Shown piece by piece: positions 20,363 to 32,376 of a stretch of 32,376 nucleotides of DNA (within the stretch, counting starts at the first letter, position 1; every line of letters starts with the position of its first letter). The notes below the pieces were generated by a model that had not been told where the DNA came from, did not search any database, and saw only the letters and a list, made by a program, of their open reading frames with translations. The stretch comes from Spinellus fusiger (Eukaryota; Mucoromycota; Mucoromycetes; Mucorales; Phycomycetaceae): assembly GCA_025094145.1 (NCBI GenBank), contig JALLLS010000154.1:1-32376 (forward strand), in the 5' to 3' direction. A program made the position numbers and the translations under genes.

Positions 20363-21670
20363 GCCATTGTAGCTATTCATAAACCAGAGCAATAAGATTC
20401 TATGCATCATCTACACCAAAATTTTTGTTAGTAATAAAGAATGAAAAAAGTACAAGGAAATAGAATGGGTCATTTCTTATATCAACAAATTGTGTATTCA
20501 TTGTGAAGCTTGGGATGATCTCTTATTTGCCTGCTCAAGAATATAATCTGACAATAACTTCTATGATTTCATTATGGCCAGTGTGTTATTTCCCCTGTCA
20601 TTTATTACAACATAGAACACTCACCCCATTTCTTAAGAAACAAAGAAATTAATCTTTTATGCATCTGTGGTGTTGATATTTTGCTACAGACAGCACATGT
20701 GTCCCTTTTGTTCATTTACAGCATTCTTCCCATTGCAGCATTGCGGCATTCAGTATGAAAAAGAGAGAAAAGAATACTAAATGACATCAAGAAAAGGGTG
20801 CAACTGCTGAGCATAAGAAGTGCAGGAAGTTTGAAAGACCTTTTCTTTCCACAGTCAATGTCATTGTACGACAAGGTGATGCCACTTCTACTATTCAAAA
20901 GAAGAAAAAATCGTTCTTTTGATCTTTTCTTATGTTTCCCAATACGTATCACTCGTAAGAACTAAAATAAGAAAAGAGTACTCAATATAAAAAAAAAGGA
21001 AACATTAAGGCCATCTCTGCTAACCCTGTGTATATCACATAAACACTATATGAAAACACACGTGGCTATTCTGTGCAAACAAACAAAAATAACGTACGAG
21101 CAAAGCAATAGGCTCTATTTGATGTGTGGCTATGCTATCAATGTACCAATAAATAAAGGGTGTCGATATAAGTATTATTATTTTACAAGAAATACACTCC
21201 TTTGACAGATCTTATTGTTTCCTAAATATGCGACTAGTGCCACTGGTATAATCCTGTTATACTAGTACATCATGGTTTCAAGAGAAAAATTACAGTTTTT
21301 GTTATTCTCTCCTATAAATCTCTGTAGGATCTCTGTGCATTTATTAGCACACACTAGAAGATTCCTTACAAAGTGATTTTAGTGAAGACAGATATAAGAA
21401 ACAAATTCAAATGTTTAGTGCTATTTTTGGGAGAACTGAAAACGAAGCGTATAAAGTAATTCAGGTACCGGTTACACGTATATTCCCTATTCTAGTTGTT
21501 ATAGAAGCAAAAAGGGTACCCGTGACTTGGCCCTCTAAAGAAAACTGGATTATTCATTCTTTTTGTTAAGAATATGAAGATGTATCCATTATTAACAAAG
21601 GGTCCTAGTTGAACTTTGTATATAATCTATAATGAGTGATTATTCCTATAGATAAAGTAACGATGGAGCC

Positions 21671-22022
21671 ACATACATACATACATACATACATACATGC
21701 ATTTATATAAATATATAAACACACACATATGCATACACACATTCAGACATATACAGAAACATACAGACAAAGATGCAAAAGCAGAAATAGAAATAGAAAC
21801 ATGCATGCTTATACAAAACAATACACAAAACCACATATAAAACACACATATAAAACTATACACAAAACACATATATAAAACACATATAAAACACACACAC
21901 AAAACACACACAAAACACACACAAAACACACACAAAACACACATAAAACACACGTGTCAATATAGAGGTCTAATATCAATTTATGCTAACACACACACAC
22001 ACACAGAGAGAGAGAAAGAGAG
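21671..22022. repeat. CATA, CA and AAAACACAC satellite region
   Basis: A CATA tetranucleotide run (about 21671-21700) is followed by A/C-rich sequence, then a dense AAAACACACAC array with unit length about 10 (21836-21954), a CA dinucleotide run (about 21990-22005) and a GA run. The reverse strand is free of stops for over 100 codons (Cys/Val/Phe repeats), a by-product of the repeat. Confidence 0.85.
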
Positions 22023-22692
22023 CCTTGTTGATCGGACCTCACTTTCATCCGATGCAATTCTTTACTCAATGTAACAATAAATATTAAATACTATCATCTT
22101 TATGTCATGCTGTCATTGTTTACATTATTCATCAACCGTTTATCTGCAGACTAGACTCGCATAAGTTTATTTGTATGCATACAACGGACACTTTACAGTC
22201 TATAATATATGCTTCGCCATTATTATCCATGCAGCATAATCGAGAATTACACTATAAGGCATACTATTTTCAGTCTATTTATTCATATGCAAAGACATGT
22301 TTTAAGTAAGAAAACACTACCTCTCCCCACCCACCCGGCATCACTTGACAGGCAAATAGGCCTCTGAATCGGAGCAGTAGAATAAGAACGCTTCAAATAA
22401 ATTTAAGTTAAGCTGGACATCATGAACAATTAACACAGAAAACTTTACTAGCACTGTTGTTACACTGAGCTCATCTTGAGCCAAAACAATCATTCTTCAA
22501 TAGGCAGTCTTCTTACTTAATTATCCTTTTTATTATTTTATTATTTTCTTAACCTATTGATAGAAGAATGTCTTCTTTTCTTCTTTGTTTTATATTCGAA
22601 TAGAAAGCACTTGTGAAATAATTATAAAAAAATCTCCGAGTTATATTCTACTCTACTCTATCTTACTCTATCTTACTCTATTTCTTCTTACT

Positions 22693-25600
22693 ATGCTTGA
22701 TTTAAAGGTCAGTGTCACCTCTTATGGTTGAAAATAGGCTACAACAATACAGGAACATGTAGAAAGATAGACAGGTAAACACTTTGGTATTAAAGGAGTT
22801 CCTGTCTTTTAGACTATGAAATCAGAGTTGAGCGAAATTGGCTACACACAAGCATGGAAACTAGTAAAAGAAAGTAATATCTCTGGCATACTCTCAGATA
22901 TGCAACATGACAAAGATATACGCTTGCCTCGAGAACCAGTAAAATCACCTTTGGTAGGAGAAAATAAAATGCATTACTGTAGCATTATTTGTATTCATGT
23001 GCAGCACCTTGATCTTTTTTAAACTACTTTGTCTAACTTATAAAACACTACTTACTCGTTTCAATAGTGTCAGACCATCGATCTTATTGTTCCCGAAAAA
23101 GAGAGAAATTCAGGTAAAATCAAATAAATAATAATAACAGTAACGGAGAATACAGTATGCTCATTTTTTATATATATTTATTATTTATAACATATTAGTA
23201 CAAGAGCGTCAACTCCAACAATTTCTAGCTATTATTGGATCCCCTTACAGTGATGAAAGTGAGCAGTCCAACGATAATTATGATGGAGAATTAGTAGATT
23301 TAGACTTAGACATTCAAACATCTATGGTAAGAGAATAAACCTTATTTATTTTTATTTCTTTATGTTTAGTCATAAATATAAATATAAAAAACAATGCTTC
23401 AATTTATTAAATCATATCTTCTATTATTCTTTGTTTAGAAACCCATTGACAATGAACAGCGTGAATGGCGTATCCAAGAATTCATAAAGACAGAGAAATC
23501 TTATGTAGATTCATTACAAACCATGGTCGATCTTGTCATCAAACCCTTAAAGGCAAATACATCAGACAGCCAATCTATTCTCAACCCTTTCAAAATTGCT
23601 AAGATATTCCTCAATATTGAACACATATTACCAACCAACCAAACTTTTCTCGATGAACTTGAAGATTGGCAAAATAACAAATTAAATACTTCTTTTGGCT
23701 CCATCTGTGCAAAACATGTAATGAGACTTTAATATTTCTCTTAGAAAATTATGTTTATTTTAAAATCTAACTTATTTTTCTTCCAATCATTTGCTATTTT
23801 TGTACTATAGATGCCCCATTTTGAATGCTATCGAAAATACCTCATGGATCAAGAGGAAGCACAAAAACTGCATGTTAAAGAAGTCAAATCAAATCAAAAA
23901 TATCGAAAGTTTCTTGCAAAGGCAAAAGAGAATCCCGCATTTCGAAGACGTAAACTTCAAGATATTTTAGTAGAGCCAGTACAAAGAATCAGCCGCTATA
24001 CTATGATGCTAAAAGGTATTATATATATATATATATATTCAACGAGCCCGTTCCAAATTCTTATAGTACTTGTTTATAGAAATTCTAAAGCGTACAGCAC
24101 AAGATAGTAAAGAACACGAGGAGCTCACAGATGCCTGTAATATTTCTAGCAGAATAGCTAAAATGAAAGACGATACACCTACAAAGCTCGCCACCATGTC
24201 TCTTTCTCTTTACACATCTATTAAAGATTCACCTGTAAGATGACCTAAAAAATTATTTATCTTTCTTTCCAATCACTTACATGCTTATTATTTTTATAGT
24301 GTTCTCTTATTAGCCAACATCGTGAGTTAATTGACTATATGGATTTTGTAGAGATCAATAGAGAGACCTCCAAACCTATTCGTGCTGTCACTCTGTTTTT
24401 ATTTAATGACAAACTACTGATTGCCAGCCGACCTTCCAATGCAAAGGGAGCTGATCTCTGTAACATTATTGAAAAGGAAAATACATCGATCTTGTCCAAA
24501 GTAGGCATGTTAAAGCCACTCGACCGCAGTTCTCGTCGGGATGCTTCATTAAAGTTTAAAGCATGGGCTGATATTGAACAAATCGAGTTAGTGGGTGGCA
24601 CATCAGGTACACATAAAATAATGCTTCAATTAGCAATATATTTTGACGAGTGAGGTATTAATATATCCTTTACAGATTTTGTGGGCTCTTTCTTCTTGCA
24701 TACTTTGCCTGCACCACAACAAGAAAATGTTCCCTTTTCCACTCTGGGATCCTTTGAAGCCTATCTTCACAAGGGTACTCGCATGTACACACCCATACCT
24801 CACAAAGATTATACTCTGACTGCAGATGGGATAAAAGCATTGCTTAAACGAAAAGATGAATTTATAGAGGCATTTCATAGAACACAAGCATTGGCCAGAA
24901 ACTCGGGTGAGTGACAAACATCTATGTTGCCTTTGCTCTCTACCAATTAATCCTTTTCATCATATACTCGTAAAATACATTCATTTACTTATACATACTT
25001 TGTAGAGGAACAAAAAATAGCCTATTACCGAGAATGGGCAGGCAAGGATGCCTATATTACATTGCATGACACTGATAGCTATCACAGTGCAAGATATAAG
25101 GTGATTAGAAACATTTATAAAACAGACCTTTATACATACTTATTATGCATGCTAACGGGTTTAAAATAGAATCACATTGTAGTTGTCTATGTAGATGGAG
25201 ATGAGGCTTTGGACACTAGTTTTCTATTGCAAAATACAAATACAGCACCTTGGGTAGTTGCTCTTGTACAAGCAGATATGCGTGGCTTTCGATTTCACCT
25301 TAGCAGTAAGATAAAGTCAAGTCAAGCACATAAAAAATCAACAGAGAAGAATACATCTGATAAACCAGCAGATACAAAAACTGTTGATTTTGAAAGTATC
25401 TTCTGGAATAACTGTAAGCCTTCAAGTAGATAATTTGCTATTGATACTAATATTGTTTGTCTATTTGATTTAATTTTATCCGGTTATTTAGTACTTATAT
25501 GCGAACATCGAGTGAGATCCTCACAGGCTTTCTATGATTCACAAGAAGTGGCAGTGGTGGAGGAAGGACAAAAATTAACTCGGTCTTCATCAAAATCCTT

Positions 25601-27433
25601 CTCTCGTCCAAACAGCATTCTTGGTCTTCGGAAGCTACTGAGCTATGGGGATATTCGATCTCGATCCTCTTCTTCAACGCCTCCTAGCTCCATTGAACAA
25701 ACAAGTAGTTTAAGAAGATCATCCAGCAGACATAGCAGTGAGCTTTCAATGGATATTTCACGAAATGATGAAGAGAAACAAGACAAGTCACCAAAAGATC
25801 CTGCTATAAGCAGATCATTTCCCTCTCAGTTATTGTCATCAAATGGAATGGATTCTTCCTATAACACTTATGAATATGGCAGTAGCTCATCTGCCAATTC
25901 AAGTATCGTAGTGTCCTCAAAGTCAACTGGATTCTCCTACAGTAAGCTGCTTTTTTTAATTAATTTTACAGGAAAAGTGATAAAACATTATTATATTTCT
26001 TTTTGAAATAGACCAAATGGAGAAATCAAGAAATTATAGAAACTCATGGTCTACAATTAATACAGTAAGTCTAATTAACTCTTTACTTCCAATTTATAGC
26101 AGATTATAAATGAATTCATTATTTTTATTATTATTAGGAGGGATCCATAGACTATACATCTCCTAGATACAATAACCTAGAGGTAAGAATAGTAGCGGAC
26201 AGGGATAGTTCTTTCTGATTTAGACACTATATAACTAATATACACTAAACAGATATTTTCCAATGAGAATACTGCTTCTGAAGCAAAAGAGCAAGATAAC
26301 TTACTTCCGCTATCACCCCCGGAGAATAACTTTAGAAAAAACAGTGCTTTATACGAAGCACAAAACGGATCTGCCCCCTTACGTAATGGCGAAATGCCGA
26401 ACTTGCCTACCCTACCTCATCTCATGTCTACTACAGCATCTATTCGACACTTTAGTTCACAACCCCCTTCACTATCTTCCAATAGTAGCCCGTTTAATAC
26501 ATTCTCTTCTACAGGCAGTCAAAGTATAAGAAGCTCAGCGGATATAGATGACTGTGATATGTTTGGTGTAAGTTAATGGATAAAAAGAAAAAGAAAAACG
26601 CTATTCACTAACTTTCTTGTATTTTAGAACATTCACACACCATCTCCCCTTAAATCCTCAAAACTTATATCTGCTCTTGAAAAAAGCAGAGATGATGACT
26701 TAAGTCGTAAAGTGCAGGAGTTATTGCTTTCTTCTCCTGCAAATCCAGCGTCTAACACACTACCTGTCAGTCATCTAAGAAAATCCTCACTATCCTCCAA
26801 CAATGATAATAGCCCAATGTCACCTATTTTTAATACTCATGAATATTACCAAGATGGCTCTAAAGACATTCGAGTATTTGGAGAAGAAGCAATCGAGAAG
26901 ATGGATATTCTTATGAATAAGCAGAAGCAACTAGGGTACCAAATTGATAAAATAGGTCAATTCTATCCAGAGGTAAGCAATAGCCAAGTGTTTGTTTTAT
27001 TATTTTCTATTTTCTCACTATAGAATATAGGGAGATGAATCAAAAGCATTAAAGGATATTTATAAAGATGTATACAATGATATGTGTCTATTGTATAATG
27101 TAAGTAAAATATTAAATAAGTATATATCTCTATACGTGTTAACCTGTCTGAAAACTATAGAAAATGGCAGATGCACAGTATGATAAGGTCAAGGCATTAC
27201 CCCACTTCCCTAACAACCAAGGTGTTGTGGACAACTATTTTGAATCGGCTGATGCTCAACAGATTGTTATGCTAGAAGAACTTAGACATGCTCAAACAGA
27301 GAGGGATTATTGGGAACAGCATGCAAGGTAGATATACCTATCTATTAACTTATCTAAACAAGAAGCGACTGACTAATGTATATTTTGATTTGTATTTTCT
27401 TATAGGAAACTGGATCAACAGTTACATCAGTGA
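22693..27433 (+). CDS. RhoGEF with DH and PH domains, about 18 exons
   Basis: Guanine-nucleotide exchange factor for Rho/Cdc42-type GTPases, acting at sites of polarised growth. From ATG 22816, exons are 22816-22953, 23068-23113, 23199-23326, 23439-23717, 23811-24015, 24080-24234, 24300-24606, 24676-24906, 25006-25100, 25170-25413, 25492-25941, 26012-26064, 26138-26182, 26253-26567, 26628-26972, 27031-27099, 27161-27327 and 27406-27433; all phases join to 1099 aa. A six-codon first exon (ATG 22693, donor GTCAGT at 22708) may precede it. The DH domain is about residues 105-315 (REWRIQEFIKTEKSYVDSLQ; LQDILVEPVQRISRYTMMLK at 246-265). The PH-like domain is about 320-450 (RAVTLFLFNDKLLIASRP). A further conserved-looking block (APWVVALVQADMRGFRFHLS) follows, then a long Ser-rich, probably phosphorylated linker and a C-terminal coiled coil (about 980-1099). 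Several internal exons are only 45-70 nt. I cannot name the subfamily. Confidence 0.88.
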
Positions 27434-28288
27434 TAATACACTCTTATGTTATACAACTTCATTATATATTCATATTTACCTTATATCTATCTACACTCTA
27501 TTTTATATTTAATCTATTAACTATTGTACAAATAATTCATTTCCTTTAAAATTATATATTGGTATATATATTATGTTTTCTTTTTATGTTTTTCATTTAC
27601 TAGCATTACTGTTTTTAAATAAATATACTACTATTTATGTTAATATCTGTTTCTTGGCACTGTAAGAATAGTAGAGAAGATAATAGTAGACAATATGCAG
27701 TTATTCATCTGTTTAAATCAACAACTTTTATAGCTCTAAGCATTTATCTTTATGGATTATTATTGAGCCAAATTTATAATCAGCAATAGGCTAAAAAACT
27801 ATTAGGAGGTAACTGAACAAGTTTTGGAGCAGCTGGTGTAGTCATTTCTCATTATTTCTATAATGTGTTTTCCTATTGTTGGAAATAGGCAACCAAGTCT
27901 GCCTATTTTTGGAGAACATACTATAGAAATTATAAAGAGAGAATAGATGTATCCTTTGTATCTTTGAGAAATATACTTTATAATTCTAGACAGAACACTT
28001 TTTGCTTAAGAATTTCGAACACTATCTATAGTCTAAGCTTTGAAAAAATAAATAAAAATAAAAAAGGAAGTCTATAATGGCTTGTGTAATGTGGGCAGTT
28101 TGGATCTTGTTGAAGCACATAAGTCTCTGATAGGAGGGCTACTAACACAATAGGAACACAGCAGTGACAGAATAGGGAAGTAGAATAGGTAGCTCAGTAG
28201 AACAGAGATTTTTTTGTATGGAGCCTCTGGCTCTGAGTTTATTTGGTGATAATCTTTTTTAAAGAGGAAAAGAGAGCCACAACTTGCC
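27434..28288. other. AT-rich gap and possible 5-prime part of the LINE
   Basis: 27434-28060 is AT-rich without a gene. From about 28075 the composition changes and the sequence may be the 5-prime untranslated part of the non-LTR element, since an A-rich run (AATAAATAAAAATAAAAAAGG, about 28048-28068) marks the change. I see no target-site duplication, because the 3-prime end lies outside the window. Confidence 0.4.
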
Positions 28289-29519
28289 ATGGCTCTTCCC
28301 AATAAAACTCCAGAAGGCACCCCTAAGCAACCACCATTGCCTACTACAACCACCACCACACCAACCACCAGGATTCCACCTATATCCTATGCCAGGGCTG
28401 CTCAAAAAAGTATCCCTACCACCTTCACTTCTGTGTGCACAGAGGTAGTCATTTCAGAGAAGGACCCACTTGCCCTCCCTCGTCAATGGCAGTTAGGCAC
28501 CACTGCCCATTCAGTCTTCTATTCTGTGCCCACCAAAGACACTGTCTTCAGAAGACAGTTCTGGGATGCCTTGTGCACACTCTTCCCCCAAGGAACTAAC
28601 CATGGCATTAGTGTCCAGGAAAAGGACAGCAAGGAGACAGTGGAAGTCCACTTGCCCAACCAAGCTGCTTGCAAGCAAGCTATTTCTTCTCCCCTTGTCC
28701 TGAACAGTCCCTCTGTCTTTGCCTCTTCTGCTGTGTCTGCTGAAGACAAATTGTTAAAGGTGAATCTCACCAAGATCCCCTTTGGAAGCTACCTTGATAT
28801 CAAGGAAAATCTTTTGCTTTGCCTCTCTTCTTTTAGCTCTGTACAGGAGATAGTCTTGTACAAAGAAGATAGTTTCTTTTGTGGTGCAGGCTATGTTTAC
28901 ATAGCACATCCACCCAACACCGACAAGACCCTGCTTCCCCTCCAGCACCGCATTTCCTACAATGCCACTACCACCATCCTGGCCACATGGGTATCCATTG
29001 CAGATACTGTAAAGAAATGGGCCACAATGTGGACAACTGCCCTGTGCACCCCAAAGAGGGTCGCAGCTGCTACTCTTGTGGAGAGAAAGGGCACTTACAG
29101 GTTAAGTGTACAAGAGTCCCTGCTGCTGAGGCACTCCCCAACACCGCCAATGCAAAATGGCTAAGAAGCCAGAGATCCCCCCGTCCCCTCCCTCAACTAC
29201 CACCATCCCTGCAGCAGTGCCTGCCAGTACGGCCATGTCCAAGCCTGTGATTGCAGTGACAGCCCAGAAGACTCTGGTGAAGGCACAACCACCAGCCTTC
29301 CCTAACCCACCCAACACCCACTACACCACCCCAGCCACCAACAATGTTCCTCTGCTTACCAAGCAAACAGTGTTTGAAGGGTACAAGCATGTGGATACTT
29401 TGAACCAAGAAGAGTTCTATGTGGACCCTTATGCTGATAATAATGAAGAGAAAGAAGAGGACTTGGACCTTGAGATGAGAAGTGAAGATGAAGAGGAGAC
29501 CCCACCACTTTCTTTATGA
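28289..29519 (+). pseudogene. LINE ORF1 (gag-like, two CCHC zinc knuckles), frameshifted
   Basis: RNA-binding protein of the element. The start codon ATG 28289 (context GCCATGG) opens a Thr/Pro-rich N-terminus (TTTTTTPTTRIPPISYARAA) and about 225 residues with a possible RRM-like fold. Near 28975 the reading moves to another frame, which carries two zinc knuckles: CRYCKEMGHNVDNC (28999-29040) and CYSCGEKGHLQVKC (29068-29109). Near 29155 it moves again to a Pro-rich then acidic C-terminal tail (EEKEEDLDLEMRSEDEEE), ending at TGA 29517-29519. Both shifts fit single-base losses. ORF2 begins around this stop. Confidence 0.82.
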
Positions 29520-32376
29520 TTAGAGTAGCCTCTATGAATGCAGAGGGTTGGTGAAAACTGGCCACTCCAACACATGCTCCTTATACATCAGATACCTACG
29601 CTCCATGAAACTCAGCATCCTCACCCTACAAGAAACCCACGCCTCCACCTTCTCTATGCAACATACCTTTGACCAACAATTCCACTCCTCCTCACTATGG
29701 TCACCTCACTGTGGCCTAGTCTTATTATCCTCTGACATCACATTCACTAACCCTCTCTTTAGCCTCTGTGGCCACTGCATTACCGCTACAGTGGTGCATG
29801 CCAACAAGCTTTCCTTCCTTTTTGCATCTGCATGATATATGCTCCAGCTACTTGCAAAGATTGCTATGCTTTCCTTTCTTCCCTCCTCACCAACAGATGC
29901 CTTCTTCCCTCATCCCCTGCCAACTTTATGTTGTTGGGTAATTTCAATTACTTGTACACCTCCACCACCTCTCCTTCAAGACAAGCACCAACTCCATGGT
30001 TACAGTATATAGAGTCTTTCTTTAATGATTCTGTTACTACCAAGGGAGATAAACCCCTTCCGACCTTTCACCATTCCTTTTCTTCATCCACCATCAACTA
30101 CATCTTCACCACTCCCACATCTTCTCTTCTTGTTCTTCCTCCTCCATCACATATATCAACCAGCTTTGGTCTGATCATTGCTTGGTATCCGCATCCTTCC
30201 TTTTCCCTGCTGCTCATGCCCTTGGTAAAGGCCTCTGGCATGCCAATCCTTGTCTTGCCCATAACTCTTCTTTTACCACCAAACTCAACATGCTCATTAC
30301 TAACTACTTCCTAACCCTATCACCAATGGATTCTCCACAGATCCAATGGGATAACCTCAAGAAGTCAGTCCATCATCTCATCCAGTCCTTTAACTGCCGT
30401 CCCTCTAACAACCTTGCCTCTTAGGAGAAACTCTTGCAGAGCAAGCATGATTGCCTCATCCACAAATTCCGCTACTTTCCTCCCAGAACTTCCAGCTGCC
30501 AGTCATTGAACGAATGCTGCAGTCTGTCCAGAAAGAATGGGTAGAGAACCAGGCTCTCAGAGCTGGTCAACACTGGAGAGAGCAGGGAGAAACCTCTGCT
30601 GGGTATTTGAAGCGTACCATCACCACCTGCCAATCCGCAAGAATATGCCCAGCCTTTGCCACCCTACAACCAACACCCTATGCACAGATCCAAGGATATG
30701 ACAGAAGCAGCAGCAGCATTCTATGACCAACTTTATGCTCCTGACCCTGTTTCTGATTCGGCATCCACAACCTTCTATGCCATATGCCCCCTGACCTCAC
30801 TCTTCATCCATCCTTGTCTTCTCTTCTTTCTGCTGTTTTTCACTAGCTGAGATCTGTTTGGCTGCCTCTTGTGCTCCAGCTACCAGTAGTCCTGGCCCTG
30901 ATGGCTTGCCTTACAAGATTTTGGTTCTCATCATCACCCACCCCTCCTGCTCCTTCCTGGTGGATAGAGTATATAATCAGGCACTTCTCTCAGGGATTTT
31001 CCCTGCCTCGTGGCAAGAGACTTGTCTCACTCTGCTGCCAAAGAAAGGAGACCTTTCTGACTTGAAGAACTGGCGCCCCATTGCACTCATTAACACTGAT
31101 GCCAAGGTCTTCACTAGGTTGATCAGTGGCTGTATGATCCCAGCTGCAGGTACAATTGTCTCACCTTACCAAACCGTTTTGTTTGTGGACAGTTCATTGC
31201 AGATAATGGTCTTTTACCAAGGCCATTATGGAGCAGGCCATATCCAGAACTCTCCAGCCATAGGACTCTTGTTGGACCAGGAGAAGGCTTATGACAGGGT
31301 TCACCCTGATTACCTATGCCAAGTCCTCCGTCACTTTCGTTTTCCCCCTCCACTCATTACCTGCATCCATAACCTCTTTTTTGCCACTAATATTAGAGTG
31401 AATGTCAATGGACATTTATCTCACATGTCAAGCAATCTAGGGGTTTGTGCCAAGGAGATCCTCTCTCACCAGTCCTCTTCAATCTTGCTTTTGAACCTCT
31501 TCTATGCAGACTACTGCATGATGACCAGTTCATTGGCTTCTCACACCCACTTTCATTAACTCATCCAACCACTGCTCCTTCTCCTCTGCCACCACCACCT
31601 GTCAAATACCTTGCCTATGCCGACAACCTCCTTGTCTTCTTCCAGATCTGCCTCAACTCCACCGTCTCAACACCCACCTCGACACCTATGCCACCGCCTC
31701 CAATGCCAGAATCAATATGCACAAAACAGAAGCCTTTTCTTTGTCTGGATCACCACAACCAACATGGACTACAGTGCTTCAACAATGCAATATAACTTCA
31801 TGGCATGATTGCTACTCTCCTTCCCCTCTCCAATACTTGGGTTTCCCTCTCTACAACTCCTCCAAACAGAAACAATCCTTCCTTGACACTCTCCTTTCCT
31901 CCATTCACTCTTCCTCCAACATTCATCTTTCTTGCGCTCTCTCCATCTGTGGAAGGGCAACTGTCCTCAACACCCTCATTCTCTCCAAGTTATGGCATGT
32001 TCTCTATGTCATTTCTGTCCCTCTCACCTTCCTCACCCAAATTTGCTCCTTTGATGTCAAAATTCCTCCAGCATAGGATGTTTCCTCTGGTCAAGCTTGC
32101 CACCATGTGTGTCCCTCTCTGCAGAGGTGGTCTAGGTATCCTGGATCCTGGCCTTCAGCAAGCAGCCCTACAGCTTTGGTGGCTAGTACCTATGATGTCC
32201 TCTTCCTTGCTGTCCAGTTTGGTTCCTCCTTGGCTGTCTTTCTCTCTTCAGCAAGCAGCCCCCAACACCAACTCTCACCTCATCCTCCTATGCCCCAACC
32301 TTTGACCCACCACCTATTGCCATATGGACAGCGCCTTCCACAATATCTTTGCTGCCATTGACACTATGCCCCACAG
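29518..32376 (+). pseudogene. LINE ORF2 (APE endonuclease and reverse transcriptase), broken and incomplete
   Basis: Starts with an IRVASMNAEG-like strand (stop inside), LTLQETHAS and YAPA of the APE endonuclease. LGNFN (29937-29948) stands where GDFN is expected, so a catalytic Asp is Asn, and SDHCLV (about 30170) is in another frame. A linker (WVENQALRAGQHWREQGE) leads to the RT: SSPGPDGLPYKIL (about 30883), LLPKKGDLSDLKNWRPIAL, LLLDQEKAYDRVHPDYL, VCQGDPLSPVLFNLAFEPLL (about 31446) and YADN (31616-31627) instead of YADD. Then come the post-RT thumb (LQYLGFPLY) and more frameshifts. At least six frame changes or stops. Cut by the window end before any RNase H or 3-prime tail can be seen. Confidence 0.85.

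Larger units (their letters stand above)
19985..22692. other. Long intergenic region with repeats only
   Basis: About 2.7 kb with no recognisable gene on either strand. A minus-strand frame at 20716-20952 has a hydrophobic stretch (LLMLSSCTLFLMSFSILFSLF) but no start context or resemblance. Repeats are listed separately. The last 80 bp (CTACTCTATCTTACTCTATCTTACTC) form a pyrimidine-rich leader-like tract before the RhoGEF gene. Confidence 0.4.
28289..32376 (+). mobile_element. Decayed non-LTR retrotransposon (LINE), truncated by window end
   Basis: Two consecutive protein regions in LINE order: a zinc-knuckle ORF1 (28289-29519) and an endonuclease/reverse-transcriptase ORF2 (about 29518 to the end). 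The sense strand is rich in C and T and poor in G compared with the AT-rich surroundings. Endonuclease upstream of RT plus a CCHC ORF1 places it among APE-type LINEs (L1/Tad/I groups); I cannot choose between these. Multiple frameshifts and stops make it inactive. The 3-prime tail is not in the window. Confidence 0.87.

Noticed and set aside
20716..20952. Minus-strand 78-codon frame with a hydrophobic segment
   Set aside because: No start context, splice partners or resemblance; length is expected by chance in a 2.7-kb gap.
21627..21953. 108-codon minus-strand frame rich in Cys, Val and Phe
   Set aside because: It is the reverse of the CA/AAAACACAC microsatellite; composition is explained by the repeat.
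28072..28368. Minus-strand frame with Val/Gly run
   Set aside because: Antisense of the Thr/Pro-rich start of the LINE ORF1.
1..32376. CRISPR array, bacterial operon, rRNA or tRNA genes
   Set aside because: No regularly spaced identical repeats with unique spacers, no Shine-Dalgarno-organised genes, and no tRNA T-loop with matching stems found on either strand by eye.

Overview
The window looks like nuclear DNA of an early-diverging filamentous fungus, most likely Mucoromycota. The grounds are an AT-rich background, genes cut by many short GT-AG introns (mostly about 40-130 nt, often with a CTAAC/TACTAAT-like branch site), CT-rich upstream tracts, many microsatellites, eukaryote-only genes (eIF5B, CCT delta, Ras, Rap) and decayed fungal-type transposons. 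The phylum is an inference from style and gene content; no marker fixes the species.

Layout. 0.6-3.3 kb: two small GTPases tail to tail, a Rap1/Krev-like gene (+) and a Ras1-like gene (-), both rebuilt from several exons. 3.3-6.3 kb: no convincing gene, several minisatellites, and one weak intron-containing candidate near 4.5-5.3 kb. 6.3-9.4 kb: transposon cluster, with a dead Tc1-like transposase (+) followed by a 2.03-kb element that has 293-bp, almost perfect terminal inverted repeats ending in TA and encloses a second, unrelated dead Tc1-like transposase (-). 10.2-17.7 kb: housekeeping block with translation factor eIF5B (+, 6 exons), a calponin/transgelin-family actin-binding protein (-, 7 short exons, easy to miss because no exon exceeds 139 nt) and chaperonin subunit CCT delta (-, 6 exons). 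18.1-19.0 kb: remnant of a Fanzor/TnpB-like RNA-guided nuclease (-) with a perfect 23-bp inverted repeat starting at its stop codon, followed by a diverged solo copy of the same terminal repeat seen at 7.4 and 9.1 kb. 19.6-20.0 kb: small unknown ORF. 20-22.7 kb: no gene recognised, repeats only. 22.7-27.4 kb: RhoGEF (DH-PH) gene with about 18 exons. 28.3 kb to the end: decayed non-LTR retrotransposon (zinc-knuckle ORF1; endonuclease plus reverse-transcriptase ORF2), cut off by the window end.

Functional links. Ras, Rap and a Rho exchange factor all belong to polarity/morphogenesis signalling, and transgelin and CCT both serve the actin cytoskeleton (CCT folds actin and tubulin). The genes are separate transcription units in mixed orientation, so this is probably co-residence and not a cluster. 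All exon boundaries below were read by eye from splice consensus, frame continuity and match to known family sequences; none was confirmed by transcript data. The most interesting material is the Fanzor remnant with its hairpin and the shared long terminal repeat.
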